Positions 53,782-61,207 of a stretch of 64,000 nt of DNA are shown here, in pieces. The position numbers were made by a program, and so were the translations under genes. The stretch spans positions 124,001-188,000 of the forward strand of contig CAWBUQ010000019.1 of the NCBI GenBank assembly GCA_963791995.1, given 5' to 3'. This DNA comes from Bog-473 sp963791995. Lineage in GTDB: Bacteria > Actinomycetota > Acidimicrobiia > Acidimicrobiales > RAAP-2. Within the stretch, counting starts at the first letter, position 1. Each line of letters opens with the position of its first letter. The notes under the pieces were generated by a model. It was not told where the DNA came from, made no database searches, and was given only the letters and a program-made list of their open reading frames with translations.

Positions 53782-54192
53782 ATGCCTCTGAGCTACCAAT
53801 GGCGGGGCTCGTTCCAGAGCGCCGAGGTCAATGCGCTGCACGCCGACGCTTTCCGGACTCGGCTCTACACCGATGACGAATGGAACTGGGAAGACGTGCT
53901 GCGCACGCACAGCCTCGGTTGGGTAGCCGTCCGAGATGGTCGAGACCTGGTCGGCTTCGTCAATGTGCCCTGGGACGGCATGGCGCATGCATGGGTGCAG
54001 GACCTGATGGTCCCTCTCGAACAGCGCCATCGCGGGATCGGGACCCACATGATTGAGGTGGTTCGTGCCGAATGCCAGAAAGCCGGCTGCGAGTGGCTTC
54101 ACGTCGATTTCGACGAGGACCTCGAGTCCTTCTACATCGACTCGTGCGGCTTTCAGCCGACGAGTGCCGGGCTCATTCGGCTCACGCCGTGA
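53782..54192 (+). CDS. GNAT family N-acetyltransferase
   Basis: A 136-residue acetyltransferase. ALHADAFRTRLYTDDEWNWE, VGFVNVPWDGMAHAWVQDLM and LMVPLEQRHRGIGTHMIEVV (motif A with the acetyl-CoA loop R-x-R-G-I-G-T) are clear. The end SFYIDSCGFQPTSAGLI is strand 7. The full length is intact, in contrast to the frameshifted GNAT at 2835-3300. The acceptor substrate is unknown. Confidence 0.88.
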   Translation: MPLSYQWRGSFQSAEVNALHADAFRTRLYTDDEWNWEDVLRTHSLGWVAVRDGRDLVGFVNVPWDGMAHAWVQDLMVPLEQRHRGIGTHMIEVVRAECQKAGCEWLHVDFDEDLESFYIDSCGFQPTSAGLIRLTP

Positions 54193-54250
54193 GTCCTTGG
54201 AGAAGTAGCCTTTTCACGCTGGCAACGCCCAGGCAGGAGAGGAGCCCACC

Positions 54251-54433
54251 ATGCGGGTACTGGCCGACGTCACGAGTGGCGGCTTCATCGGGCTGTGGGC
54301 GGTCCTCTATTTCGTCCTCTTGATAACCCTGGGCATCGTGTCGATTCGGAAGGGACATTGGGTGATGTTCCTCATCGGGATCTTCTTGCCCCTCTTCTGG
54401 ATCATCGGCGCGCTCCTTCCGCGCCGGCGCTGA
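54251..54433 (+). CDS. Small two-helix membrane protein (60 residues)
   Basis: A 60-residue membrane protein. It has GGFIGLWAVLYFVLLITLGI, a short basic loop SIRKGHW, the helix VMFLIGIFLPLFWIIGALLP and a C-terminal RRR. GGAGAGGAG directly precedes the ATG, which supports expression. The shape resembles actinobacterial small phospholipase-D-nuclease-N-like or DUF-type proteins. The function is unknown. Confidence 0.65.
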   Translation: MRVLADVTSGGFIGLWAVLYFVLLITLGIVSIRKGHWVMFLIGIFLPLFWIIGALLPRRR

Positions 54434-54574
54434 CGCGAGCAGCAGCGTCGAACGGCGACACCTGGACTCCGCAGACCGCGCCGAGCCGCGACGCCGCACA
54501 CTTCAGATGTGCGATGGCCGTAGGGTACGGTGACGCTCCTAGTCAGCGAGAACAACGGTGAGGTCGGAGGGGAC

Positions 54575-55953
54575 ATGACACCGCGAATTGCCATCATCGG
54601 CGGTGGGAGCGCCCACTGGACGCCCCGCCTGCTCCTGGACTTCGTCAACACGCCGTCCCTGGCCGAGAGCCGGGTCGTGTTGATGGACACCGACCCCGAC
54701 AGCCTGCCCCCGGTACGACAAGTGGCCGACCACATCGCCGCGCTCGGTGCTTCGGGTCTGCGGACAACCGCCACCACCGAACTCGAGGCTGCGCTCGACG
54801 GCGCCCAATTCGTGATCACCGGGTTCTCGGTGGGCGGCTTCGGCGCGATGCGACACGACCTCGAGATTCCCGAACGCTTCGGCCTGCCCCAACCCGTCGG
54901 TGACAGCGTCGGTCCCGGTGGCATCGCCGCGCACTGCGGAGCGTGCCGGTTGCACTTGGCATCGCCCGGACCATGGAGCGCCACTGCCCCGATGCCCTGT
55001 TGGTGAACGTGAGCAATCCCCTCACCGCGCTGTGTCGTGCGGTGACCCGCGAGACGACGGTGTCGACGGTCGGCTTGTGCAACGAGCTCGTGGGTCTGAC
55101 CTGGGCCATGAGCCTGCTCTTCGATGTGGGGATGCACGAGGTCGATCCCGTGGTCGGCGGCGTCAATCACCTTCCCCTGGTCACGGCGCTGCGCATTGGC
55201 GGTTCCGACGGCTTCGCGATGCTGCGGTCGTTGATGGACCAGCCCGTCACGGACCTCGCCGACCCGATCTGGATGGATCCTCCTGCAGGCAGTCACTGGC
55301 GCAAGGTGTCGACCGGGGAAAAATGGACGAAGGGCGACGTTGTGGCCAACAACCGCCTCAAGTTCGAGCTCCTTCGACAATTCGGAATCCTCCCGGGAGC
55401 CTCCGACACGCATGTCGCCGAATTCTTCCCATGGTTCGTCACCGAGGCGAGCGGGTTTGGTGCCGAGTGGTGCGTGCACCACTACGGCATGGACGGCCAT
55501 CGGGCGGACAAGGAGGAAGACGAGGCAGAACTGGCCGCGCTCATTGCATCGCCGGATCTTCCGCCGTGGTCCTCGGGGGAACTCGTCGCCCCCCTCCTCG
55601 ATGCCATCGTCTCTGGGAACGAGCGATCCATCCCGGTGAACGTCCCGAATACCGGCCAGGTCGAGGGTCTGAATCATGGACCCGTCCTGGAGTGCATGGG
55701 TGTGGTGAGTGGATCAGGGGTGACGCCGCGTGATCGCGTGCACGTGGGATCGGTCCTGGGCGAATGCCTGCGACGCATCGTGCACTCGCAGGAGCTGACG
55801 GTCGAGGCCGCCCTCACCGGCGATCGGACGCTGGTGCTCGAGGCCATGCTCACCGACCAGATGGCCGGCCGACTGCCCTACGAGCACATCGTCGCCATGA
55901 CCGACGAGCTGCTGGCGGCAACTGCTCCGTGGCTGAACCAGTTCGCAAGCTGA
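54575..55953 (+). CDS. GH4 family glycosidase, 6-phospho-beta-glucosidase-like (one frameshift)
   Basis: A ~459-residue NAD+/metal-dependent glycosidase. It has IAIIGGGSAHWTPRLLLDFV (NAD site), LMDTDPDSLPPVRQVADHIA, VITGFSVGGFGAMRHDLEIP, then after a slip near 54930 VPVALGIARTMERHCPDALL. The metal and catalytic region is VNVSNPLTALCRAVTRE and VGLCNELVGLTWAM, and VGGVNHLPLVTALRIG follows. GLCN-type motifs suggest 6-phospho-beta-glucosidase rather than alpha-glucosidase activity. GGAGG lies upstream of the ATG. It is a diverged paralogue of 1015-2373. Confidence 0.82.
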
Positions 55954-55965
55954 AGGATCCGGCGG

Positions 55966-56505
55966 TCACCCCAGCGCGACCGTCAACCGACGAGCGGCCT
56001 CGGCGCGCTCGTCCTCGTCGAAAAGATCCGCCCACCTGAGCTCGGAGATCTCGTGCTCGAGCGTGAGGTCGGATCGATCCCGACTGGCGAGCCAGGGTGT
56101 CGCGACCAGCGGCGTCCGCGTCGCGAGAAGTGCCTTGGCGGCGCCGGTGGCCCCGAGGTCGTTGATCATGTCAACCCAGACGTGCGGTTCGAACCCCAAC
56201 TCTCGTATCTGGGCGATGAGGTCCCGGCACCGAAGCTGAAAGAGACCCTCGAGCGTGTTCGGATCGGCCGGTTCAGCGACGGGCACCTCTCCCGCGAAGG
56301 CCGCCGGCACCGGCCGTGCGAGCTCGACGTGCAGAGTGAGACCGCACGACCCGCAGTAGAGGACCGACGCCGGTGCGCCCACGCCGTTCCCCGAGGACTC
56401 CCCCGCCTCGAGGCGTTCGCTCTGCAGGTTCGCCCGCAATGGCTCCCGGCACGCCGGGCACAACGGGCCGGGACCCTCGAGAGGGACGCCCCCCTTGGTC
56501 GACAC
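55966..56505 (-). CDS. Zinc-ribbon protein with conserved C-terminal domain of unknown function
   Basis: A 179-residue protein. CPACREPLRANLQSERLEAG and VLYCGSCGLTLHVELARP form a four-Cys zinc ribbon (C-x2-C ... C-x2-C). The C-terminal ~85 residues (LGFEPHVWVDMINDLGATGA, AKALLATRTPLVATPWLAS, LTLEHEISELRWADLFDEDE) are helical and look well conserved. The ending R-W-A-D-L-F-D-x-x-E-R-x-x-A-x-x-R-L recurs in actinobacterial hypotheticals. It might contact nucleic acid or protein. It converges with the GH4 gene, 13 bp apart. Confidence 0.65.
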   Translation of the reverse strand: MSTKGGVPLEGPGPLCPACREPLRANLQSERLEAGESSGNGVGAPASVLYCGSCGLTLHVELARPVPAAFAGEVPVAEPADPNTLEGLFQLRCRDLIAQIRELGFEPHVWVDMINDLGATGAAKALLATRTPLVATPWLASRDRSDLTLEHEISELRWADLFDEDERAEAARRLTVALG

Positions 56506-56556
56506 GACCTGATCTTGCCAGTCTGGGTTGGTCCGTGTCCGCCCCGATCTGACGCG

Positions 56557-57537
56557 CTAGCCCCGGACGGGTTGGCGACCCGTGTACGCCACGAGCTGGT
56601 CCATGGGGTCGGCCCCGTCGCCGAGGGTGATCTCGTCGCCGAAGTTGTCGCCGTCGCGCAGCGCCGGCGCAATGAGCCCGTCCTTGGCCAGACCAAGGAC
56701 GTAGGTGCCGAGGCCGTCGAGGTGCGGCAGCTCCTGTCCGGTGGCCTGCGCGAAGTCCCAGGCGTGTACGAGCAGCTCCATCGACAAGATGCGCGATGCC
56801 ACCTCCGCGGGGATCTCCCCGTGACCGAGCGTCACCGTGCCCTCGATCCCGCGGCGCCGCCAGCCCTCGAGCACCGGCTGGGCCAGGTCGGCGATACGGA
56901 CCTCGCGCTCGACGTCGGGGTCCGGTGCCACGGTGACTCCCACGCATCCGCCGAGGCCGACCAGTGAGCCGGCCAGGTGCTCGGTCAACTGGTCGACGTC
57001 GTACTTGGCACACGGCGTCTGCGCCTTGCCGTCGCCGGGACCCATGGCGCGCAGCACGAGGCTGCACACCGCCAGCGATGCCTCGGCCGCACCGAGCTGG
57101 TCCCACTCGTCGCGCTGGAGCCAGGGGTCGAGCCCGGCCTCGCCGTTGCGTCCGGCCGCCTCGAGCCGTTCCATGAAGTGGTCCCAGCCCTCGTTGTGAC
57201 CCACCTCTTGTTCGGGCGTCAGTCCCTCGTGCACCAGGCGCACGGTCGTCCCGCCCACAGCGGGCTCGAGCGTCACGGTGATGGTCGTCGAGCCGGGCGC
57301 CAGCGAGTCGTTGCCCTCCCATCCCCATGTGAAGACGATGCGCCTGCCCGGCTCGACCTCGACGAACGTGCCGCTGGCGTTGGCGCCGGGCACCACCGTC
57401 CAGCGGTACTCGCCGCCGGCGCGGAGATCGACCCGCGCCGAGACCGCCTGCCAGCGCCGCAGGCGCTCGGGCTCTGTCAGCAATGCGAACGTCTCGTCGG
57501 CTCCGAGCGGGACGAGGACTGACTTCTCAATCGTCAT
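56557..57537 (-). CDS. Fusion of SRPBCC (AHSA1-like) and TIGR03086/maleylpyruvate-isomerase-like domains
   Basis: A 326-residue protein. Residues ~1-140 are an AHSA1-type SRPBCC lipid/ligand-binding domain (MTIEKSVLVPLGADETFALL, RRIVFTWGWEGNDSLAPGST, GGTTVRLVHEGLTPEQEVGH, WDHFMERLEAAG). Residues ~150-326 resemble TIGR03086 proteins (YDVDQLTEHLAGSLVGLGGC, SMELLVHAWDFAQATGQELP, with His metal ligands). The ATG overlaps the ArsR stop by four bases. ArsR-SRPBCC pairs are common in actinobacteria, but this fusion seems rarer. The ligand is unknown. Confidence 0.85.
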   Translation of the reverse strand: MTIEKSVLVPLGADETFALLTEPERLRRWQAVSARVDLRAGGEYRWTVVPGANASGTFVEVEPGRRIVFTWGWEGNDSLAPGSTTITVTLEPAVGGTTVRLVHEGLTPEQEVGHNEGWDHFMERLEAAGRNGEAGLDPWLQRDEWDQLGAAEASLAVCSLVLRAMGPGDGKAQTPCAKYDVDQLTEHLAGSLVGLGGCVGVTVAPDPDVEREVRIADLAQPVLEGWRRRGIEGTVTLGHGEIPAEVASRILSMELLVHAWDFAQATGQELPHLDGLGTYVLGLAKDGLIAPALRDGDNFGDEITLGDGADPMDQLVAYTGRQPVRG

Positions 57538-57878
57538 TGGGGGTTTCCTTTCTCGGGGATCTGCTGAGGTGAGGCGGCGGCGTCGGCTGCGAGGAGTTCG
57601 AGCTCGGTCGTCCAGAACGAGTCGAGGGTGCTGCGCAGCGCCGCCAGGCCGGCCGGGTCCACGCGGTACCGGCGGAACCGGCCGTCCTGTCGGACCTCCA
57701 CCAGCCCCGCTGCCGCGAGCACGCCCAGATGCTGGGAGATGGCGGGACGGGTGACGCTGAAGTGCCCCGCCAGCTCGGTGACCGTGCGCTCGCCGTCCCG
57801 CAGGAGCTCCAAGAGGCGACGGCGGTTCGGCTCGGCCATGACGGCCAGCAGGTCGGGCGCTGTCTTCGTCACGGTCAC
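57534..57878 (-). CDS. ArsR family winged-helix repressor
   Basis: A 114-residue regulator. It has LLAVMAEPNRRRLLELLRDG and ERTVTELAGHFSVTRPAISQ, then HLGVLAAAGLVEVRQDGRFR (recognition helix plus wing) and RYRVDPAGLAAL. No Cys metal site of the classic ArsR type is seen, so this is the SRPBCC-linked subgroup. It is first in an operon with the fusion protein. A perfect palindrome 11 bp upstream of its GTG start is the likely autoregulatory operator. Confidence 0.9.
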   Translation of the reverse strand: MTVTKTAPDLLAVMAEPNRRRLLELLRDGERTVTELAGHFSVTRPAISQHLGVLAAAGLVEVRQDGRFRRYRVDPAGLAALRSTLDSFWTTELELLAADAAASPQQIPEKGNPQ

Positions 57879-57888
57879 TCGCTGACAT

Positions 57889-57904
57889 GTTAGTCAAGAC
57901 TAAC
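57889..57904. promoter_or_regulatory. Palindromic operator of the ArsR-SRPBCC operon
   Basis: GTTAGTC-AA-GACTAAC is a perfect 7-bp inverted repeat with a 2-bp centre. It is AT-rich against the surrounding sequence and ends 11 bp from the ArsR start codon. Such sites are typical ArsR-family operators overlapping the promoter or the start of a short leader. Confidence 0.7.
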
Positions 57905-58032
57905 GCATTTGTGGCGTATGGCAAGTGGAAGGTGGGTGAGCCGGAGACGCCCTGCTCAAAAGGGTCCGACCGGGTGGCCCGGGATCGTGGCCTCCGGGCG
58001 ACCCTGCGGTGGTCGGCCCCGAAGTGGCGGAG

Positions 58033-59001
58033 TTAGGGCACGAGGAGGACGCGCCCGAAGGCCTGCCGGCTCTCGATGTAGGCGTGTGCCCCCGCCGCGT
58101 CGGACAGCGGGAAGGTGCGGTCGATCACGACCCGGAGTTCGCCACGGGCGACGTCCTCGAGGTGGCGGGCGATCATGGCATGGGCCCGGGGTGCCATCAG
58201 CAGTTCGGCACCGAGGAAGTAGCCCGACAGCGTCTGGTTGTTCCCCCGCATGGTCGAGATGTCGAGTCGCTCGGCCGGTGCGCGCCCGGCATCGCCGACC
58301 GTCACGCATCGTCCCCGGTAGGCGAGGGCGTTGATGCTGCCCTGGAGGGTGCGCCCGCCCACCGAGTCCACGATCACGTCGACGCCGCGGCCGTCGGTCA
58401 GCCGTCGGGCTTCGGCGACGAAGTCGTGGGCCGCGTAGTTGATGCCCTCGTCGAGTCCCAGCTCCTTCAGGCGTTCGAGCCGCGCGTCGCTCGACGCCGT
58501 GGCGAGGACCCGGGCGCCCGCCCGTTTGGCCATCTGGATCGCCGCGATCCCGACGCCGCCGGCCCCGGCTTGAATGAGCGCGGTCTCCCCCGCCTGCAGG
58601 CGCCCGAACTCGAAGAGGCAGTCGTCGGCCGTGCCGAAGGGCACCGGGACGCAGGCCGCGTCATCGGTCCGCGCACCGTCTGGGATCTTCCACGCGAACG
58701 CTTCGCCCGTGGCGCGGCGCTCGGCGTGGGACCCGTCGACACCGACGGTCACGGCGCGGTCCCCGACTGCGAAACCGCGCACGTCCGGGCCCACCTGCGC
58801 CACGGTGCCCGCACACTGATACCCCACGATGTGCGGCGCCTGCCCGAAGTCGCCGCCCAGGCGATTGAGCGTGTCGCCGCCCTCGATACTGATCGCCTCG
58901 ACGTCGATCAGGATGTCGCCCCGGCCGACGACCGGATCGGGGACGTCTTCGTAGCGGAAGACATCGGGTGCTCCCGTCTCGTAATAGACCGCTGCCTTCA
59001 T
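58033..59001 (-). CDS. Quinone oxidoreductase-type medium-chain dehydrogenase
   Basis: A 322-residue zinc-independent MDR enzyme. It has KAAVYYETGAPDVFRYEDVP at the start, VGYQCAGTVAQVGPDVRGFA, the NADPH motif IQAGAGGVGIAAIQMAKRAG (A-G-x-G-G-V-G) and VDVIVDSVGGRTLQGSINAL. No catalytic or structural zinc Cys set is present. It reduces quinones or enones with NADPH. The ATG at 59001 has GGAG about 11-13 bases upstream; an upstream GTG at 59013 overlaps that site. Confidence 0.9.
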   Translation of the reverse strand: MKAAVYYETGAPDVFRYEDVPDPVVGRGDILIDVEAISIEGGDTLNRLGGDFGQAPHIVGYQCAGTVAQVGPDVRGFAVGDRAVTVGVDGSHAERRATGEAFAWKIPDGARTDDAACVPVPFGTADDCLFEFGRLQAGETALIQAGAGGVGIAAIQMAKRAGARVLATASSDARLERLKELGLDEGINYAAHDFVAEARRLTDGRGVDVIVDSVGGRTLQGSINALAYRGRCVTVGDAGRAPAERLDISTMRGNNQTLSGYFLGAELLMAPRAHAMIARHLEDVARGELRVVIDRTFPLSDAAGAHAYIESRQAFGRVLLVP

Positions 59002-59044
59002 ACGCGCTCGCACTCCTTCATCGTGTACTGCTGCTCGGCCTCGC

Positions 59045-59506
59045 TCACGACCCGCCCCCCGGCAACGTGGCCATGCCCCGGCGCGCCGCGTCGTCCATCA
59101 GCTCGACCTTCACGCCGTTGGGGTCGGACACCACCGCCAGGCGGACCGGCCCGACCGCCTCGACGATGGGCGTCCCGCCCACACCCAACTCGGCCAGACG
59201 CGCCAAGGCGGCATCGAGGTCGGTGTAGAGGGACAGGAGGAAGAAGCCCTGGGCGGGTCCGTTTCCGCCGTCGACGGGTGGTGCAGACCCTTCGGTCTCC
59301 ACCAGCTCGACGATTCCGCTGTCGGGTTGGCCCGCCTCGCCCAGGAACACGGAACGCAACGTGGTGGTGGCGGCGCCGAAGAGCGCCGGCCACGGGCCTT
59401 CGAAGGAATGGTCCATCAAGACGGCGAGCCCAAGTCCGTCTCGCCAGAAGCGCAGGCTGGCCTCGAGGTCACGCGTGACGATCGCTGAGTGGTGGATCTG
59501 CGCCAC
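59045..59506 (-). CDS. Glyoxalase/bleomycin-resistance (VOC) family protein
   Basis: A 153-residue vicinal-oxygen-chelate protein. AQIHHSAIVTRDLEASLRFW carries the first metal His, and SGIVELVETEGSAP a metal-ligand Glu position. GFFLLSLYTDLDAALARLAE and RLAVVSDPNGVKVELMDDAA (the ending D-P-x-G-x-x-x-E) complete the two-repeat fold. It is probably a lactoylglutathione-lyase-like isomerase or dioxygenase of unknown substrate. It lies 44 bp before the quinone reductase start on the same strand. Confidence 0.85.
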   Translation of the reverse strand: MAQIHHSAIVTRDLEASLRFWRDGLGLAVLMDHSFEGPWPALFGAATTTLRSVFLGEAGQPDSGIVELVETEGSAPPVDGGNGPAQGFFLLSLYTDLDAALARLAELGVGGTPIVEAVGPVRLAVVSDPNGVKVELMDDAARRGMATLPGGGS

Positions 59507-59589
59507 GGGACCTCCGGACTTGGACGGGCCACGAGTTTGTCACCGCGGGGCGGGTACGGTCTGGCCCGGGCGGGAGCGAAGGGAGGCAC

Positions 59590-60348
59590 ATGAGCGAGGT
59601 CGACGCACTCGCAGTGGTCGTCGGGGGCGGCTCGGGCATCGGCGCGGCCCTGGCCGAGGCGTACCGGGCCCGCGGCGTCCCGACGGTGACCTGGGACATC
59701 GCCGGCCACCACGACGTGACCTGTGACGTCACCGAACCCGACGAGATCGACGAGGCCGTCGGCGCCACCCGAGCCCGCTGGGGCGTTCCCACCGAGCTCA
59801 CCATCACGGCCGGCGTCGGGCACGCGGGCCTGCTGGCCGAGACGCCCGCCGGCGACTTCGACCACGTCATGCACGTCAATCCGCGCGGGCCGTGGCTGTG
59901 CATGCGGGCCTGGGTCGACGCCATGCATGCGCGCGGTGGACCGAGTTCCCTCGTCGCAGTCTCGAGCGTCAGCGCCCGGCTGGTCGATCGCAACATGGGC
60001 CTCTACTGCGCGTCGAAGGCGGCGCTCTCCATGTTGGTGCAGGTGGCGGCGGCCGAATGGGGGCCGCTCGGGGTGCGCGTCAATGCGGTGGCGCCCGGGG
60101 TGACCAGCACACCGATGCTCGGGAGCGGACGGGCGGCCACCGTCGACGGGTCGACCTGGCTGGCCGGCGTGGCGGGGCGCACGTCGCTCGGCCGGCTCGG
60201 TCAGGCCGAGGACATCGCCGAGGTCATCCTGGGCGTGCACGCCATGGGCTGGGTGACCGGCCAGGTGCTCGAGTGTGACGGCGGGCTCTCATTGCACAGC
60301 CCGATCGACGCCTGGGGCGAGATGCAGCGCGCCCGCACCAGCCGCTGA
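59590..60348 (+). CDS. SDR family oxidoreductase
   Basis: A 252-residue classical SDR. AVVVGGGSGIGAALAEAYRA is the cofactor motif, and VTCDVTEPDEIDEAVGATRA marks the adenine-binding Asp. The usual N-N-A-G is replaced by TITAGVGHAGLLAETPAGDF. LVAVSSVSARLVDRNMGLYC and YCASKAALSMLVQVAAAEWG give Ser and YxxxK. GLGVRV-like sequence and the end VTGQVLECDGGLSLHSP are typical. It converges on the TetR gene. Confidence 0.9.
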   Translation: MSEVDALAVVVGGGSGIGAALAEAYRARGVPTVTWDIAGHHDVTCDVTEPDEIDEAVGATRARWGVPTELTITAGVGHAGLLAETPAGDFDHVMHVNPRGPWLCMRAWVDAMHARGGPSSLVAVSSVSARLVDRNMGLYCASKAALSMLVQVAAAEWGPLGVRVNAVAPGVTSTPMLGSGRAATVDGSTWLAGVAGRTSLGRLGQAEDIAEVILGVHAMGWVTGQVLECDGGLSLHSPIDAWGEMQRARTSR

Positions 60349-60374
60349 GCCGTGGAGCCGGGAGGTGCGGCTCA
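60346..60374. terminator. Hairpin whose stem holds both convergent stop codons
   Basis: TGAGCCG (60346-60352), a 15-base loop, CGGCTCA (60368-60374). The left TGA is the SDR stop and the right TCA is the TetR stop on the other strand. It is a probable bidirectional terminator for the convergent pair. Confidence 0.5.
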
Positions 60375-60995
60375 GCCGCCTTGGGGGCGCAGGCCGTCGC
60401 ACACGATGCAGAGCAGGTCGGCCGAGGGGGCCGCGCCATGTGCCGCGGCGGCCTGACAGGTCCCGCTGACGAGGGCCATGACCGCGGAGGCCGTCACATC
60501 GGGGCGCACCGCGCCGACGTCTTGGGCTCGGCGCAACAACACCTCGACGGCGGCGAGCAACCCTTCCTTCACCTCGGATGCGGCGAGGTCGAAGGCGACC
60601 CCCGCACCCATCACCGCCACGATGAGGTCGCGCTTGGCCGAGGCCTGCTCGCCGACGTGACTCAAGAAGCCGAAGAAGGCCGCCGCCGGATCTTCGGCGT
60701 CGGCCAGCGCCTGGGCGTCGGTCGTGAGTGACGCCAGGCGCTCGAGAAGAATGGCCTCGCAGAGCTTCTCCTTCGTCGGGAAGTGTCGGTAGAGCGTCCC
60801 CACTCCGACGCCCGCCTTCTCCGCAATGAGATCGACGGGCACCTCGATCCCCTCGGCGGCGAACACCGTCTCGGCCGCGTCGAGAATGCGGGCCCGGTTG
60901 CGCGCCGCATCGGCCCGTAGCGGGCGTGGGCCGACCTCGGCCTCGGGCTCGTGGCCCGATGCCGGCGGCGTCGATCCCTGAGCGGTCAGGCCCAT
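60372..60995 (-). CDS. TetR family repressor of the adjacent efflux pump
   Basis: A 207-residue regulator. After a ~25-residue polar tail, the helix-turn-helix reads ARNRARILDAAETVFAAEGI and VPVDLIAEKAGVGVGTLYRH, then FPTKEKLCEAILLERLASLT. The ligand domain (AAFFGFLSHVGEQASAKRDL, LLRRAQDVGAVRPDVTASAV) matches TetR proteins with the C-terminal SbtR-like region. It is divergent from an MFS exporter, with a 7-bp palindrome in the shared promoter, so it probably represses the pump until an inducer binds. Confidence 0.9.
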   Translation of the reverse strand: MGLTAQGSTPPASGHEPEAEVGPRPLRADAARNRARILDAAETVFAAEGIEVPVDLIAEKAGVGVGTLYRHFPTKEKLCEAILLERLASLTTDAQALADAEDPAAAFFGFLSHVGEQASAKRDLIVAVMGAGVAFDLAASEVKEGLLAAVEVLLRRAQDVGAVRPDVTASAVMALVSGTCQAAAAHGAAPSADLLCIVCDGLRPQGG

Positions 60996-61014
60996 GGAAA
61001 ATCTTCCTCCCCGG

Positions 61015-61044
61015 TTGACAAACGGAACCTTAGTTCCGTATAGT
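61015..61044 (+). promoter_or_regulatory. Sigma-70-type promoter of the MFS exporter
   Basis: TTGACA (61015-61020) exactly matches the -35 consensus. An 18-base spacer separates it from TATAGT (61039-61044), a near-consensus -10. Transcription would start about 61051, leaving a ~157-nt leader before the ATG at 61208. The TetR operator occupies the spacer. Confidence 0.75.
61022..61039. promoter_or_regulatory. TetR operator in the promoter spacer
   Basis: ACGGAAC-CTTA-GTTCCGT is a perfect 7-bp inverted repeat with a 4-bp centre. It lies between the -35 and -10 elements and 27 bp from the TetR start, so a bound dimer would block the exporter promoter and probably TetR's own. Confidence 0.75.
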
Positions 61045-61207
61045 GTAACCGGAACCAGAACTCCGACTCCGATTGTAAGCCATCCAGGCGACGGAAGCCA
61101 GACCCTTCTTCCCGACGACACGGGGGGAACGGGCCCGGGACCAGCGGATCCGGGGGATCTGGTTCGGTTCCCCAACCCGAGTACAACCCACCCACGGAGG
61201 AGACGCC

